From positions 1 to 34,796 of the forward strand of contig DCGZ01000091.1 in the NCBI GenBank assembly GCA_002314675.1: a DNA stretch of 34,796 nt, written 5' to 3'. Below, one piece after another: positions 16,610-23,346 of the stretch. The notes beneath the pieces were generated by a model, which saw nothing but the letters and a program-made list of their open reading frames with translations, ran no database searches and was not told the DNA's origin. Every line of letters begins with the position of its first letter. Positions within the stretch are counted from its first letter, which is position 1. Both the position numbers and the translations under genes were made by a program. Source of the stretch: Fibrobacter sp. UBA1765 (GTDB lineage: Bacteria > Fibrobacterota > Fibrobacteria > Fibrobacterales > Fibrobacteraceae).

Positions 16610-17140
16610 ATGTATAAATTGTCTTCAAAGCCTTTGATTTCGAAAGCGGAGCTTTCTGAACGCGTAAATTCACTTGCTGCAGAAATTGCCGCAGCGGGGG
16701 AGTTTGACATTCTCCTTGGAATTTTGACTGGTTCCTTTGTGTTTGTTGCGGACCTTGTGCGCGCAATGCCCAAGGCAAATGAAAAAGGAATGCGTGTGAA
16801 ATTTTTTAAGGCATCGAGCTATGGAGATTCTACGGAATCTGGAACGCTCACTGTGAGCGGCATGGAGAATCTTGATTTGACAGGCAAGCGAGTCTTGCTT
16901 GTCGATGATATTCTTGATACTGGCAATACGCTTTATCGCCTGGTGCCGATGCTTAAAGAGCGTGGCGCTGCTGTCGTAAAGACTTGCGTGCTACTCGATA
17001 AGCCAAGCCGCCGCGAAGCACCGATTGAAGCGGACTTTGTTGGTTTTAAAATAGAGAACAAGTTCGTTGTTGGCTATGGCCTTGACTATGCCGACGATTA
17101 CAGGACTCTCCCTGAAATCATGACGATGGAAGAAGTGTAG
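16610..17140 (+). CDS. hpt: Hypoxanthine (guanine) phosphoribosyltransferase
   Basis: The 176-residue salvage enzyme turns hypoxanthine, and probably guanine, plus PRPP into IMP/GMP. Family marks are the LTGSFVF loop (40-46), FFKASSYGDST (65-75) on the flexible loop, and the PRPP-binding VLLVDDILDTGNT (95-107). Length matches bacterial Hpt (about 175-185). No ribosome site is obvious at the ATG. It stands alone between a terminator and the promoter of the next gene. Purine salvage complements purC elsewhere in the window, but the two are not linked. Confidence 0.92.
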   Translation: MYKLSSKPLISKAELSERVNSLAAEIAAAGEFDILLGILTGSFVFVADLVRAMPKANEKGMRVKFFKASSYGDSTESGTLTVSGMENLDLTGKRVLLVDDILDTGNTLYRLVPMLKERGAAVVKTCVLLDKPSRREAPIEADFVGFKIENKFVVGYGLDYADDYRTLPEIMTMEEV

Positions 17141-17185
17141 AAGGCTTGACGGCCGCGTCTCTTTTCTTTTGTTATATTATACTCC

Positions 17186-18736
17186 ATGAAGCGCTACCCG
17201 ATTGGAATTCAAACTTTTGAAACAATTCGTGAAGGGGATTACCTTTACGTTGACAAGACGGACTATGTTTATAACCTAGCCCATTCATTTAAGTTTGTGT
17301 TCCTGAGCAGGCCGCGCCGATTTGGTAAGTCTCTTCTCACAACTACGTTCAAAAGCTATTTTGAAGGTTGCAAGGATTTGTTCGAGGGCCTTAAAGCCGG
17401 CGAACTGGAAAAGGACTGGACCAAGTTCCCGGTGCTGCATTTTGACATGAGCACGGCGAAGCATGTCGAAGAAGAGCAGCTGAAAAGTGAACTGAATTTC
17501 AAGCTTCTGCAATATGAAAAAATTTACGGCCGGGATGAGGGCGAAGTTGATTTGAACCAACGCCTGCAGGGCTTGATCAAACGCGCCGTGGCACAGACTG
17601 GTCAAAAGGTCGCAATTCTTATAGACGAGTATGACGCCCCGCTTCTTGATGTGCTGACAGATGACGAAAAGCTTGCGAAGCTCCGCCAGATCATGCGTAA
17701 TTTTTATTCTCCTCTCAAGGCCTGCGATGCGGATTTGCGATTCGTGTTCCTCACGGGCATTACCAAGTTCAGCCAGCTTAGCATTTTCAGCGAACTGAAC
17801 AATCTTGAAAACATCAGCATGAACCCTCGCTTTACTGCCCTGTGCGGAATTAGCGAAAACGAAATGCTTACCTGCCTTGACGAAGAAATTGGTGAATGGG
17901 CAAAAGCCCAGGAAGTATCCAAGGAGCAGGCTATTGGCATGCTTAAGGCGAACTACGATGGCTACCATTTTTCCAAATCTGTGGAAGATGTTTACAATCC
18001 ATTCAGTTTGCTGCAGGCATTGAAAAATCAGGATTTGGGAGCCTACTGGTTCAGCTCCGGCACCCCGACATTCTTGTTAGAGCAGATGAAGCGCTTTGGC
18101 GTAAAGCCCGAAGACGTAAAACGCCAGGAAGCCTGGTCATCTAGCTTTGACGCACCAACAGAGGGCATGACAAGTATTTTGCCACTCATGTACCAAAGTG
18201 GCTATCTGACAATCAAGGGCTACGATCGTAACATTGATCGCTATGTTCTTGACATCCCCAATGGAGAAGTTCACCTTGGCATTATGAACAGCATGCTGCC
18301 TTATGTCATGAGTAATAAGGATGTTATCCCGGCCCAGAACATGGTGACGGACATGTACATGGCCCTTCGCAATGACGACTTTGCAACCGTCATGGAAAAA
18401 CTGAAAATTTTCCTTGGCACGATCCCGTACACCGACAACACGAACTACGAAGGTCATTACCAGTCCATGCTCTTTGTAATCTTCTCGCTGATGTGCAAGT
18501 ACGTGGACGTGGAAGTTCACACGCCGCAGGGCCGTTGCGACATTGTGCTTGAAAGCCCGAACAAGCTCTACATTATCGAGCTGAAATTGAACGGCTCCGT
18601 AAAGGCTGCCGAAGAGCAGATTGACCTCAAGGATTACGACGAACGTTTTGCCCTTTGCGGAAAACCTGTGGTAAATGTCGCCGTGAACTTCTCGGCAGAA
18701 ACACGTAACATTGCCGATTGGAAGATTTTAGATTAA
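17186..18736 (+). CDS. AAA-ATPase-like protein with C-terminal PD-(D/E)XK nuclease domain
   Basis: This 516-residue protein has the opening IGIQTFETIREGDYLYVDKT typical of a family abundant in Bacteroidota, Fibrobacter and clostridia (Pfam AAA-ATPase-like plus PDDEXK nuclease). The Walker A loop is RPRRFGKS (42-49) and Walker B is ILIDEYD (144-150). The C-terminal domain has the nuclease signature D452-x12-E465-L-K467 (CDIVL...IIELK). The biological role is unproven; genomes often carry many copies, which has suggested a mobile or defence-related role. A TATATT box (17173-17178) ends 7 bases before the ATG, so the mRNA may be leaderless. Confidence 0.88.
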   Translation: MKRYPIGIQTFETIREGDYLYVDKTDYVYNLAHSFKFVFLSRPRRFGKSLLTTTFKSYFEGCKDLFEGLKAGELEKDWTKFPVLHFDMSTAKHVEEEQLKSELNFKLLQYEKIYGRDEGEVDLNQRLQGLIKRAVAQTGQKVAILIDEYDAPLLDVLTDDEKLAKLRQIMRNFYSPLKACDADLRFVFLTGITKFSQLSIFSELNNLENISMNPRFTALCGISENEMLTCLDEEIGEWAKAQEVSKEQAIGMLKANYDGYHFSKSVEDVYNPFSLLQALKNQDLGAYWFSSGTPTFLLEQMKRFGVKPEDVKRQEAWSSSFDAPTEGMTSILPLMYQSGYLTIKGYDRNIDRYVLDIPNGEVHLGIMNSMLPYVMSNKDVIPAQNMVTDMYMALRNDDFATVMEKLKIFLGTIPYTDNTNYEGHYQSMLFVIFSLMCKYVDVEVHTPQGRCDIVLESPNKLYIIELKLNGSVKAAEEQIDLKDYDERFALCGKPVVNVAVNFSAETRNIADWKILD

Positions 18737-18792
18737 GCCGAACAGCTCTTTGGCTATTTCGCAGAAATAAAATGAGGCTTATTGGTTAAAAT

Positions 18793-19095
18793 TCACGCTT
18801 CTGCCAATACCTCTTGCAACATTTCACCAGGTTGTTTGCCGAAAAACGCTGCCATGCGAACGAAGTTCACCATCGTAAGTTGGGTGTGACTGAAATGCCC
18901 GCTTTTTCGCTTGACTCCGACTTCGACTCCATAAAGGGTGTTTTTGTGTAAGTTCAGCTGAAATGCGAGACCGTCGCGAGAAATCCCCTTTGCTTTCCTG
19001 TATTTCTTTACGACTTTTGCAAGAGCCGCAGCAAAGCGGTCGTCTTCCATATTTAGTAAGTCGCAAAGTTTGAATTGGATTGGGGAGTCTGCCAT
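18793..19095 (-). CDS. XRE-like helix-turn-helix regulator
   Basis: The 100-residue protein has a helix-turn-helix core at about 33-60 (YRKAKGISRDGLAFQLNLHKNTLYGVE), with the spacing of Cro/CI-type DNA-binding domains. A C-terminal helix follows (FVRMAAFFGKQPGEMLQEVL), as in small XRE proteins. There is no effector domain. It is divergent from the peptide-modification cluster, and three ACAGAYRTCTGT-type palindromes occupy the shared upstream region. It is therefore the prime candidate to bind them and control the cluster and itself; this is inferred. The turn segment is somewhat unusual, so the fold call is moderate. Confidence 0.65.
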   Translation of the reverse strand: MADSPIQFKLCDLLNMEDDRFAAALAKVVKKYRKAKGISRDGLAFQLNLHKNTLYGVEVGVKRKSGHFSHTQLTMVNFVRMAAFFGKQPGEMLQEVLAEA

Positions 19096-19133
19096 ATAAT
19101 TACATGATAGATTTTACAGCAGGTAGTAACTAT

Positions 19134-19145
19134 ACAGACATCTGT
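19134..19145. promoter_or_regulatory. Palindromic operator ACAGACATCTGT (site 1)
   Basis: A 12-bp near-perfect palindrome 39 bases upstream of the XRE-like gene. It is one of three copies of ACAGA(Y/R)(R/Y)TCTGT in the divergent region. Another inverted repeat, TCACA-N6-TGTGA, lies just beyond it at about 19153-19168. Confidence 0.6.
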
Positions 19146-19242
19146 TATAATTTCACAGAGGTATGTGACCGTGGAAGTGTTGTTTAAGGGCTTATATATT
19201 TAATGAAATTGGCCAAAACAATCTGAATTTAATGAAAAAATC

Positions 19243-19254
19243 ATAGATATCTGT
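19243..19254. promoter_or_regulatory. Palindromic operator ATAGATATCTGT (site 2)
   Basis: Same palindrome with one mismatch, 8 bases upstream of the -35 box of the peptide cluster promoter. Confidence 0.55.
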
Positions 19255-19262
19255 GTCTTTGG

Positions 19263-19291
19263 TTGAAATTGAGTTATATTTGTAATATATT
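19263..19291 (+). promoter_or_regulatory. Promoter of the peptide-modification cluster
   Basis: TTGAAA (19263-19268), a 17-base spacer, and TATATT (19286-19291). The predicted start, about 19298, falls inside palindrome site 3, so a bound repressor would block initiation. The leader to the precursor ATG is about 77 bases. Confidence 0.65.
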
Positions 19292-19303
19292 ACAGATGTC
19301 TGT
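19292..19303. promoter_or_regulatory. Palindromic operator ACAGATGTCTGT (site 3)
   Basis: A 12-bp palindrome directly downstream of the -10 box and covering the predicted transcription start of the peptide cluster. Its position is that of a repressor site. Confidence 0.65.
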
Positions 19304-19374
19304 GATATTCTGCGGGTGGTGGTCCCAGCCATTCGTGGATAACTAAACGGGAAAAATACTCTAGAGGTATAAAT

Positions 19375-19515
19375 ATGAAGACAACAAAGAAGATGGCTTA
19401 CAAGAAGCCTCAGTTGATTGCCAAGAACAATCCGACTGGTAGTTTCGCTGCTGGCTGCCCATTGGAAGATCGCTATGGTGATTGGTCTTGCATGAATTGC
19501 GAACGCACAAAGTAA
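19375..19515 (+). CDS. Candidate RiPP precursor peptide (46 aa)
   Basis: A 46-codon gene starts at an ATG with an AGAGG site 7 bases upstream. The N-terminal half is a Lys-rich leader-like stretch with the motif AYKKPQLI (8-15), similar in form to leaders bound by PqqD-like domains. A small-residue hinge (NNPTGSFAAG, 18-27) follows. The C-terminal part is a likely core with C28, C39 and C42 plus Trp37, Tyr34, Asp and Arg. It is first in an operon with two radical SAM/SPASM proteins, and a hairpin directly follows it, as often seen after RiPP precursors. No known family is recognised. The modification could be a thioether or another carbon-linked crosslink; this is inference. Confidence 0.8.
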   Translation: MKTTKKMAYKKPQLIAKNNPTGSFAAGCPLEDRYGDWSCMNCERTK

Positions 19516-19528
19516 GTAATAATCAAAG

Positions 19529-19557
19529 CCGTTCATTTGCATTATGCGAATGAACGG
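19529..19557 (+). terminator. Hairpin between precursor and maturation genes (partial terminator)
   Basis: CCGTTCATTTGC (19529-19540) pairs with GCGAATGAACGG (19546-19557) across a 5-base loop, followed by a weak TTATTT. With no T run of full strength, it probably lets some transcription through and protects the precursor mRNA, giving much precursor and little enzyme. Confidence 0.7.
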
Positions 19558-19586
19558 TTATTTAACGAACGTTTGTGGAGATGACT

Positions 19587-19745
19587 ATGAAGTGTCAAAA
19601 TTGCAACGAGACGATTTTGCCTGGCGAAGCATACTATGTATGCAAGGAACATCAAATCTTATATTGTGAAAAATGCGCTGATAGATCTCAAAGGGCATGT
19701 CCTATAGATAAAGACCCATTGGAAGTAAATACGGTCTCATGCTAG
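19587..19745 (+). CDS. 52-aa Cys-rich zinc-finger-like protein in the peptide cluster
   Basis: The ATG at 19587 has GGAG six bases upstream; another in-frame ATG at 19581 directly abuts that site. The 52-residue product has seven Cys in the pattern C3-x2-C6, C19-x2-H22, C27-x2-C30, then C38 and C52. This resembles treble-clef/B-box or LIM-like zinc fingers. The last codons overlap the next gene (ATGCTAG), so translation is probably coupled to the first radical SAM gene. It could be a zinc-binding partner of the maturases, or a second, very Cys-rich substrate; the paired C-x2-C/C-x2-H layout favours zinc binding. I recognise no family. Confidence 0.75.
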   Translation: MKCQNCNETILPGEAYYVCKEHQILYCEKCADRSQRACPIDKDPLEVNTVSC

Positions 19746-20989
19746 AGCCTATGTTCCTAGAATCTCTTGAACTTGAAATTTCAAATCCTTGCAATGAACA
19801 TTGTGTTCATTGTTACAGGCTGTGTGATAAAACAAAGAAGGGTTTTCTATCTGCCAAGGATGTTGAAAACATTCTTGATCAAGTTTCTTCTTTTCGTTCT
19901 GAAATATTAAACGCGACAATAACAGGCGGGGAGTCTCTGCTTAATAATGAGTGGCGAGAAATCCTAAATGTCATTCAAAGAAAAAAATGCCGATTTAGTC
20001 TGTTTACAAACGGATCTCTATTAACCCAAGATGATGCTGATTTTTTGACACAATTTATAGATAAGGGTCTTAAGGAGGTTCAGCTCTCGTTATACGCATT
20101 GGAACCAGAAATACACGATAGTATTACCGGTTTAAAAGGTTCTTGCGAAAAAACGAAAAAGGCTATTGAAATGCTTCACGCAAGGAATATCCCTGTTTTT
20201 GTGTCCTGTCCTGCTATGCAGCAAAATAAGAATGTATTACCAAACGTAATGAGATGGGCTGATAAAAATGGAATAGGGTCTTGTGCGGATTTGATGATTT
20301 TTGGCTCATCGGACTATTCTGGAAAAAATTTATCACAAAGGCTCTCTTTTGAAGATTTGGATTCTTTCTTCGATAAGACTATGGAAGATGATGGAGCCTT
20401 ATCCTATGTTTGGGGTAGGTGTCGAGGGAAACCGAATTTATCAAATATCCTTTTTTATGGTGGTGCAGCAAGAAACCTCTGCATTTCTGGTGATGGTTCC
20501 ATATATCCAATGATTGGTTGGTACGAATGTCTTGGAAACATTCATGAAAATAATTTAAAGGAAATTTTCTTTTCAGCACCTCTTTTACAAAAGTGCAGAA
20601 AAATTAAGGTCGCCGACTTTGTGGAATGTACAAATTGCAATGCTATTGGATATTGTTCGTTGTGTCCAATTCCTCATTTAAATGCAAATAAGGGCGAATT
20701 AATGAAATTGGATAAGCAACATTGTAATTACATACATAAAGTTAAGGAACTTGCCGAAAAAAGAAATTATCTATTAGAAAGGAAAAGTGAGATGAAAGCA
20801 AATGTTAAAGAGGAATTGTATCAATTTTTGAAAAAGGAAGGTGGGCTTGTGATAAACAATCAAATTGTGCTATGGTTTATACAAAAAAAATCAAAGTGCA
20901 ATTATTCCTTTTCGTTGGAAGAAATCTTAAAGGAATTAAGCTCTGAAAAGAAGATCCTACGTGACGAAAAAGGCGCAAAAGCTCTTTAA
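19739..20989 (+). CDS. Radical SAM/SPASM peptide maturase A (no recognition domain)
   Basis: The product is 416 residues. The radical SAM core begins almost at once with C18-x3-C22-x2-C25 (NPCNEHCVHCY) for the [4Fe-4S] cluster and has the SAM-binding TGGE (62-65). The C-terminal SPASM region has C248, C264, C297, C300, C306, C309 and C329, but IYPMIGW carries Met where the partner and most SPASM proteins have YPC. A helical tail (about 352-416) follows. It lacks the PqqD-like domain of its neighbour. The two share LKGSCEKTK and long similar stretches, so they are paralogues. Its codons (ATA, TTA, AGA, AGG) look more AT-rich than those of nearby genes. The ATG overlaps the stop of the Cys-rich gene. 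Confidence 0.88.
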   Translation: MLEPMFLESLELEISNPCNEHCVHCYRLCDKTKKGFLSAKDVENILDQVSSFRSEILNATITGGESLLNNEWREILNVIQRKKCRFSLFTNGSLLTQDDADFLTQFIDKGLKEVQLSLYALEPEIHDSITGLKGSCEKTKKAIEMLHARNIPVFVSCPAMQQNKNVLPNVMRWADKNGIGSCADLMIFGSSDYSGKNLSQRLSFEDLDSFFDKTMEDDGALSYVWGRCRGKPNLSNILFYGGAARNLCISGDGSIYPMIGWYECLGNIHENNLKEIFFSAPLLQKCRKIKVADFVECTNCNAIGYCSLCPIPHLNANKGELMKLDKQHCNYIHKVKELAEKRNYLLERKSEMKANVKEELYQFLKKEGGLVINNQIVLWFIQKKSKCNYSFSLEEILKELSSEKKILRDEKGAKAL

Positions 20990-21000
20990 AGGAAATGATT

Positions 21001-22461
21001 ATGTTCTATCGACTCTCTAAAGATTCGTTTATTCGTTCAATTGGTGATTTTGGCTATATCTACAGCCAACTTACAAAACACGATCGTACCTATACAGAAG
21101 AAGGACGCATATTTCTTTCCGCTGTAACCCGAACTCCTCAGAGTATTGAAACAATTGCTTCGGAAATCTGTGAAAACTTTGAGGATGTTGCTCCTGCTGA
21201 CATCATTGATGATGTTCGTGAATTTATGGACAGTCTTGTTGCAGATAATTATCTTGTAGCTGCAGAAACTGCCGAAGAATGTGCGACAAAGGACACTCAG
21301 TTTTCATATAAGGAAAATCCGAAAACCTCCTTTGTGTATAATGCCCAACAGCTTCCTGACGATGAGTTGCATTTTGCAGATACACAGTCGTTACTTTTTG
21401 AGGAATACGTAAAAAAGCCTGCCATTTACGCAGCTCAGATTGAAGTAAACAATCATTGTAACGAACGCTGTATTCACTGCTACATTCCACATGAATTGAA
21501 GAACGCTCGAATGCCATACGAATTGCTGGAAAATGTTTTTCAGCAGCTTCATGATTTAGGTGTTTTGCGTTTGACTCTTTCTGGCGGTGAATTCTTTTGT
21601 CATCCGGATGCCGAAAAAATTTTGAGAAAGGCTCATGAACTCGATTTTTCCGTTTATGTGCTTTCCAACATTACTCTTTTGACACCTCACATGATTGATG
21701 TTTTGAAAGAAGTGAATGTCAGCTATGTTCAAACATCTCTCTATAGCATCTATCCCGAGGAACATGACCATATTACGCAGTTGAAGGGCTCTTGCGAAAA
21801 GACAAAGGCTAACATCGATGCCTTAATTGCCGCAAATATTCCTGTGCAAATTAGTTGCCCTGTGATGCATACCAATTACAAAACTTATAAGGAAGTTTTG
21901 AAATTTGCTCATGAACGTAATTGCAAGGCTCAGACCGATTTTGTAATGATGGCTCGCTATGATTTTTCAACAGATAATCTTGCGGAACGCTTGACCATGG
22001 AAGAAACGGAGGAATTGCTGCGAGACATTATCCAGTTTGATGAAGATTATGTCAAGTTGACGGATACGCCTGTGTCTCAAATTTCTCGTGAAGAATGGGA
22101 AAAACAAAAATTTTGTGGAGTAGGGTTAAACAATCTTTGCATTGCTGCTAATGGTATTGTGTATCCGTGTAGTGGTTGGCAGGGAATGCCTTGTGGTAAT
22201 GTTCGTGAACAACCGATTATTGATATTTGGGAACGCTCCCCACAGTTGAATGAATTACGCAGTGTAACAAGAGCCGCAACACCTAAATGCTACGATTGTG
22301 AAGACCGTCAATATTGCGCTCCATGTATGGTTCGAAACTTCAACGAAAGTGGTGGCGACTACACCAAGGTTGCTCCGCATTTTTGTAAGGCTAGTCATTT
22401 GAATAGAGTTCTTGTAGAAGAGGCAAAAGCCAAGCGTAAGGCTTGCTCCGGAAAATGCTGA
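21001..22461 (+). CDS. Radical SAM/SPASM peptide maturase B with N-terminal PqqD-like recognition domain
   Basis: The ATG at 21001 has AGGA 7 bases upstream; an in-frame ATG at 20995 overlaps that site. The 486-residue product starts with about 92 residues that fit a PqqD-like RiPP recognition element (DFGYIYSQLTKHDRTYTEEGRIFL...IDDVREFMDSLVADNYLV). This domain should bind the precursor leader. The radical SAM core has C153-x3-C157-x2-C160 and SGGE. The SPASM region has a full Cys set, including VYPCSGW and YCAPCMVR. It ends in a Cys-containing tail (KACSGKC). Twelve bases separate it from maturase A. The pair probably shares one leader-binding domain while modifying the peptide at one or two kinds of site. 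Confidence 0.9.
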   Translation: MFYRLSKDSFIRSIGDFGYIYSQLTKHDRTYTEEGRIFLSAVTRTPQSIETIASEICENFEDVAPADIIDDVREFMDSLVADNYLVAAETAEECATKDTQFSYKENPKTSFVYNAQQLPDDELHFADTQSLLFEEYVKKPAIYAAQIEVNNHCNERCIHCYIPHELKNARMPYELLENVFQQLHDLGVLRLTLSGGEFFCHPDAEKILRKAHELDFSVYVLSNITLLTPHMIDVLKEVNVSYVQTSLYSIYPEEHDHITQLKGSCEKTKANIDALIAANIPVQISCPVMHTNYKTYKEVLKFAHERNCKAQTDFVMMARYDFSTDNLAERLTMEETEELLRDIIQFDEDYVKLTDTPVSQISREEWEKQKFCGVGLNNLCIAANGIVYPCSGWQGMPCGNVREQPIIDIWERSPQLNELRSVTRAATPKCYDCEDRQYCAPCMVRNFNESGGDYTKVAPHFCKASHLNRVLVEEAKAKRKACSGKC

Positions 22462-22467
22462 TAGACG

Positions 22468-22492
22468 AGTCTACCTTTACGGTAGACTTTTT
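22468..22492 (+). terminator. Hairpin with T run between maturase B and the amidohydrolase
   Basis: AGTCTACC (22468-22475) / GGTAGACT (22481-22488) with a TTTAC loop and a T run. It ends only 3 bases before the AGGAG site of the next gene, so it may reduce or regulate expression of the amidohydrolase. Confidence 0.75.
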
Positions 22493-22506
22493 AATAGGAG
22501 TATAAC

Positions 22507-23274
22507 TTGATTTTTGACAGTCACATTCATTTCGGTCAGTTTGAAGATCGTTATTATACTCCGCCACAAATTTTACGGACCCTTGGCTGTGTCGGAATTA
22601 CGCATTTTGCGTATTCCAGTACGAGTGCTGTCGTGACGGATGATCCTGCATTCATGTTCGAGGAACGCCTGGCTATGCAGGAACTTTCGCAAGGTCTGGC
22701 TAAGCCTATTTTATGGGTGACGCATTCCATGCTTGAAAAGTCGAAAGATCTTTCGCTCTACATGGATGGAGCTTCTTGCGGATTTTCTAAATGCAAGCCT
22801 GTTTGTGGTTTAAAAATTCATGGCGTCTCTGAACCCTGGGAGCCAAACGGCAAAGCTTTGCAAAGGGTATTTTCTATTGCAAGGGAACGCAACATCGTGG
22901 TAAAGTTCCACACTGGCGAACGAGACCAATGCTACGCAGGAATGTACAAGCATATTTGTCAGAGATTTTCGGATGTCCGAGTGATTCTTGCTCATGGACG
23001 CCCTTTGGACCAGACGCTCGGTGTGTTGCAATCCTGCGAGAATGTGTTTGTTGATACGGCCTTCATGCCGCATGAACATTTAAGAAGTTTACTGAACTTT
23101 GGTTTGGCTGATCGTATTCTTTTTGGCACGGATACGCCAATACCGGGGCGGTTTCTAAAAAGCTCTTTAACTCGCTATTTACGAGGCCGAATCGCGACCA
23201 GCCGAAAGATTGCTGGCAAGGATTGGCAAAAAATCAGTTGGGATAATGCTATGTCCCTGTTTTTGATGATATAG
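22507..23274 (+). CDS. Amidohydrolase-family metalloenzyme (TTG start)
   Basis: The TTG start is fixed by AGGAG 7 bases upstream and by the metal-binding H6-x-H8 (DSHIHFG), which any later ATG would remove. The 255-residue TIM-barrel protein also shows K103 (GLKIHG), H135 (KFHTGE), H163 (LAHGRP) and D209 (FGTDTP), the metal ligands expected of the amidohydrolase-2/TatD-like group. Substrate is unknown. Its place behind the two maturases suggests a step on the peptide. Amidohydrolases are known in RiPP pathways, for example bottromycin, but a separate metabolic role is possible because a terminator-like hairpin precedes it. Confidence 0.8.
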   Translation: MIFDSHIHFGQFEDRYYTPPQILRTLGCVGITHFAYSSTSAVVTDDPAFMFEERLAMQELSQGLAKPILWVTHSMLEKSKDLSLYMDGASCGFSKCKPVCGLKIHGVSEPWEPNGKALQRVFSIARERNIVVKFHTGERDQCYAGMYKHICQRFSDVRVILAHGRPLDQTLGVLQSCENVFVDTAFMPHEHLRSLLNFGLADRILFGTDTPIPGRFLKSSLTRYLRGRIATSRKIAGKDWQKISWDNAMSLFLMI

Positions 23275-23295
23275 GGATGACGTTCGTAATTTTTT

Positions 23296-23323
23296 TTGCC
23301 AAAATGAATTTCTAAACTATAAT
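23296..23323 (+). promoter_or_regulatory. Sigma70-type promoter of the membrane protease gene
   Basis: TTGCCA (23296-23301), a 16-base spacer, and perfect TATAAT (23318-23323). The predicted leader of about 17 bases contains a GAGGAG ribosome site. The protease can therefore be expressed apart from the peptide cluster. Confidence 0.7.
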
Positions 23324-23346
23324 ATGTTTTAGCAGAGGAGTTTAGA

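Noticed and set aside
19192..19542. 116-codon minus-strand frame over the peptide promoter and precursor
   Set aside because: It overlaps the promoter, operators and precursor, which have coherent signals on the plus strand; its product has no domain.
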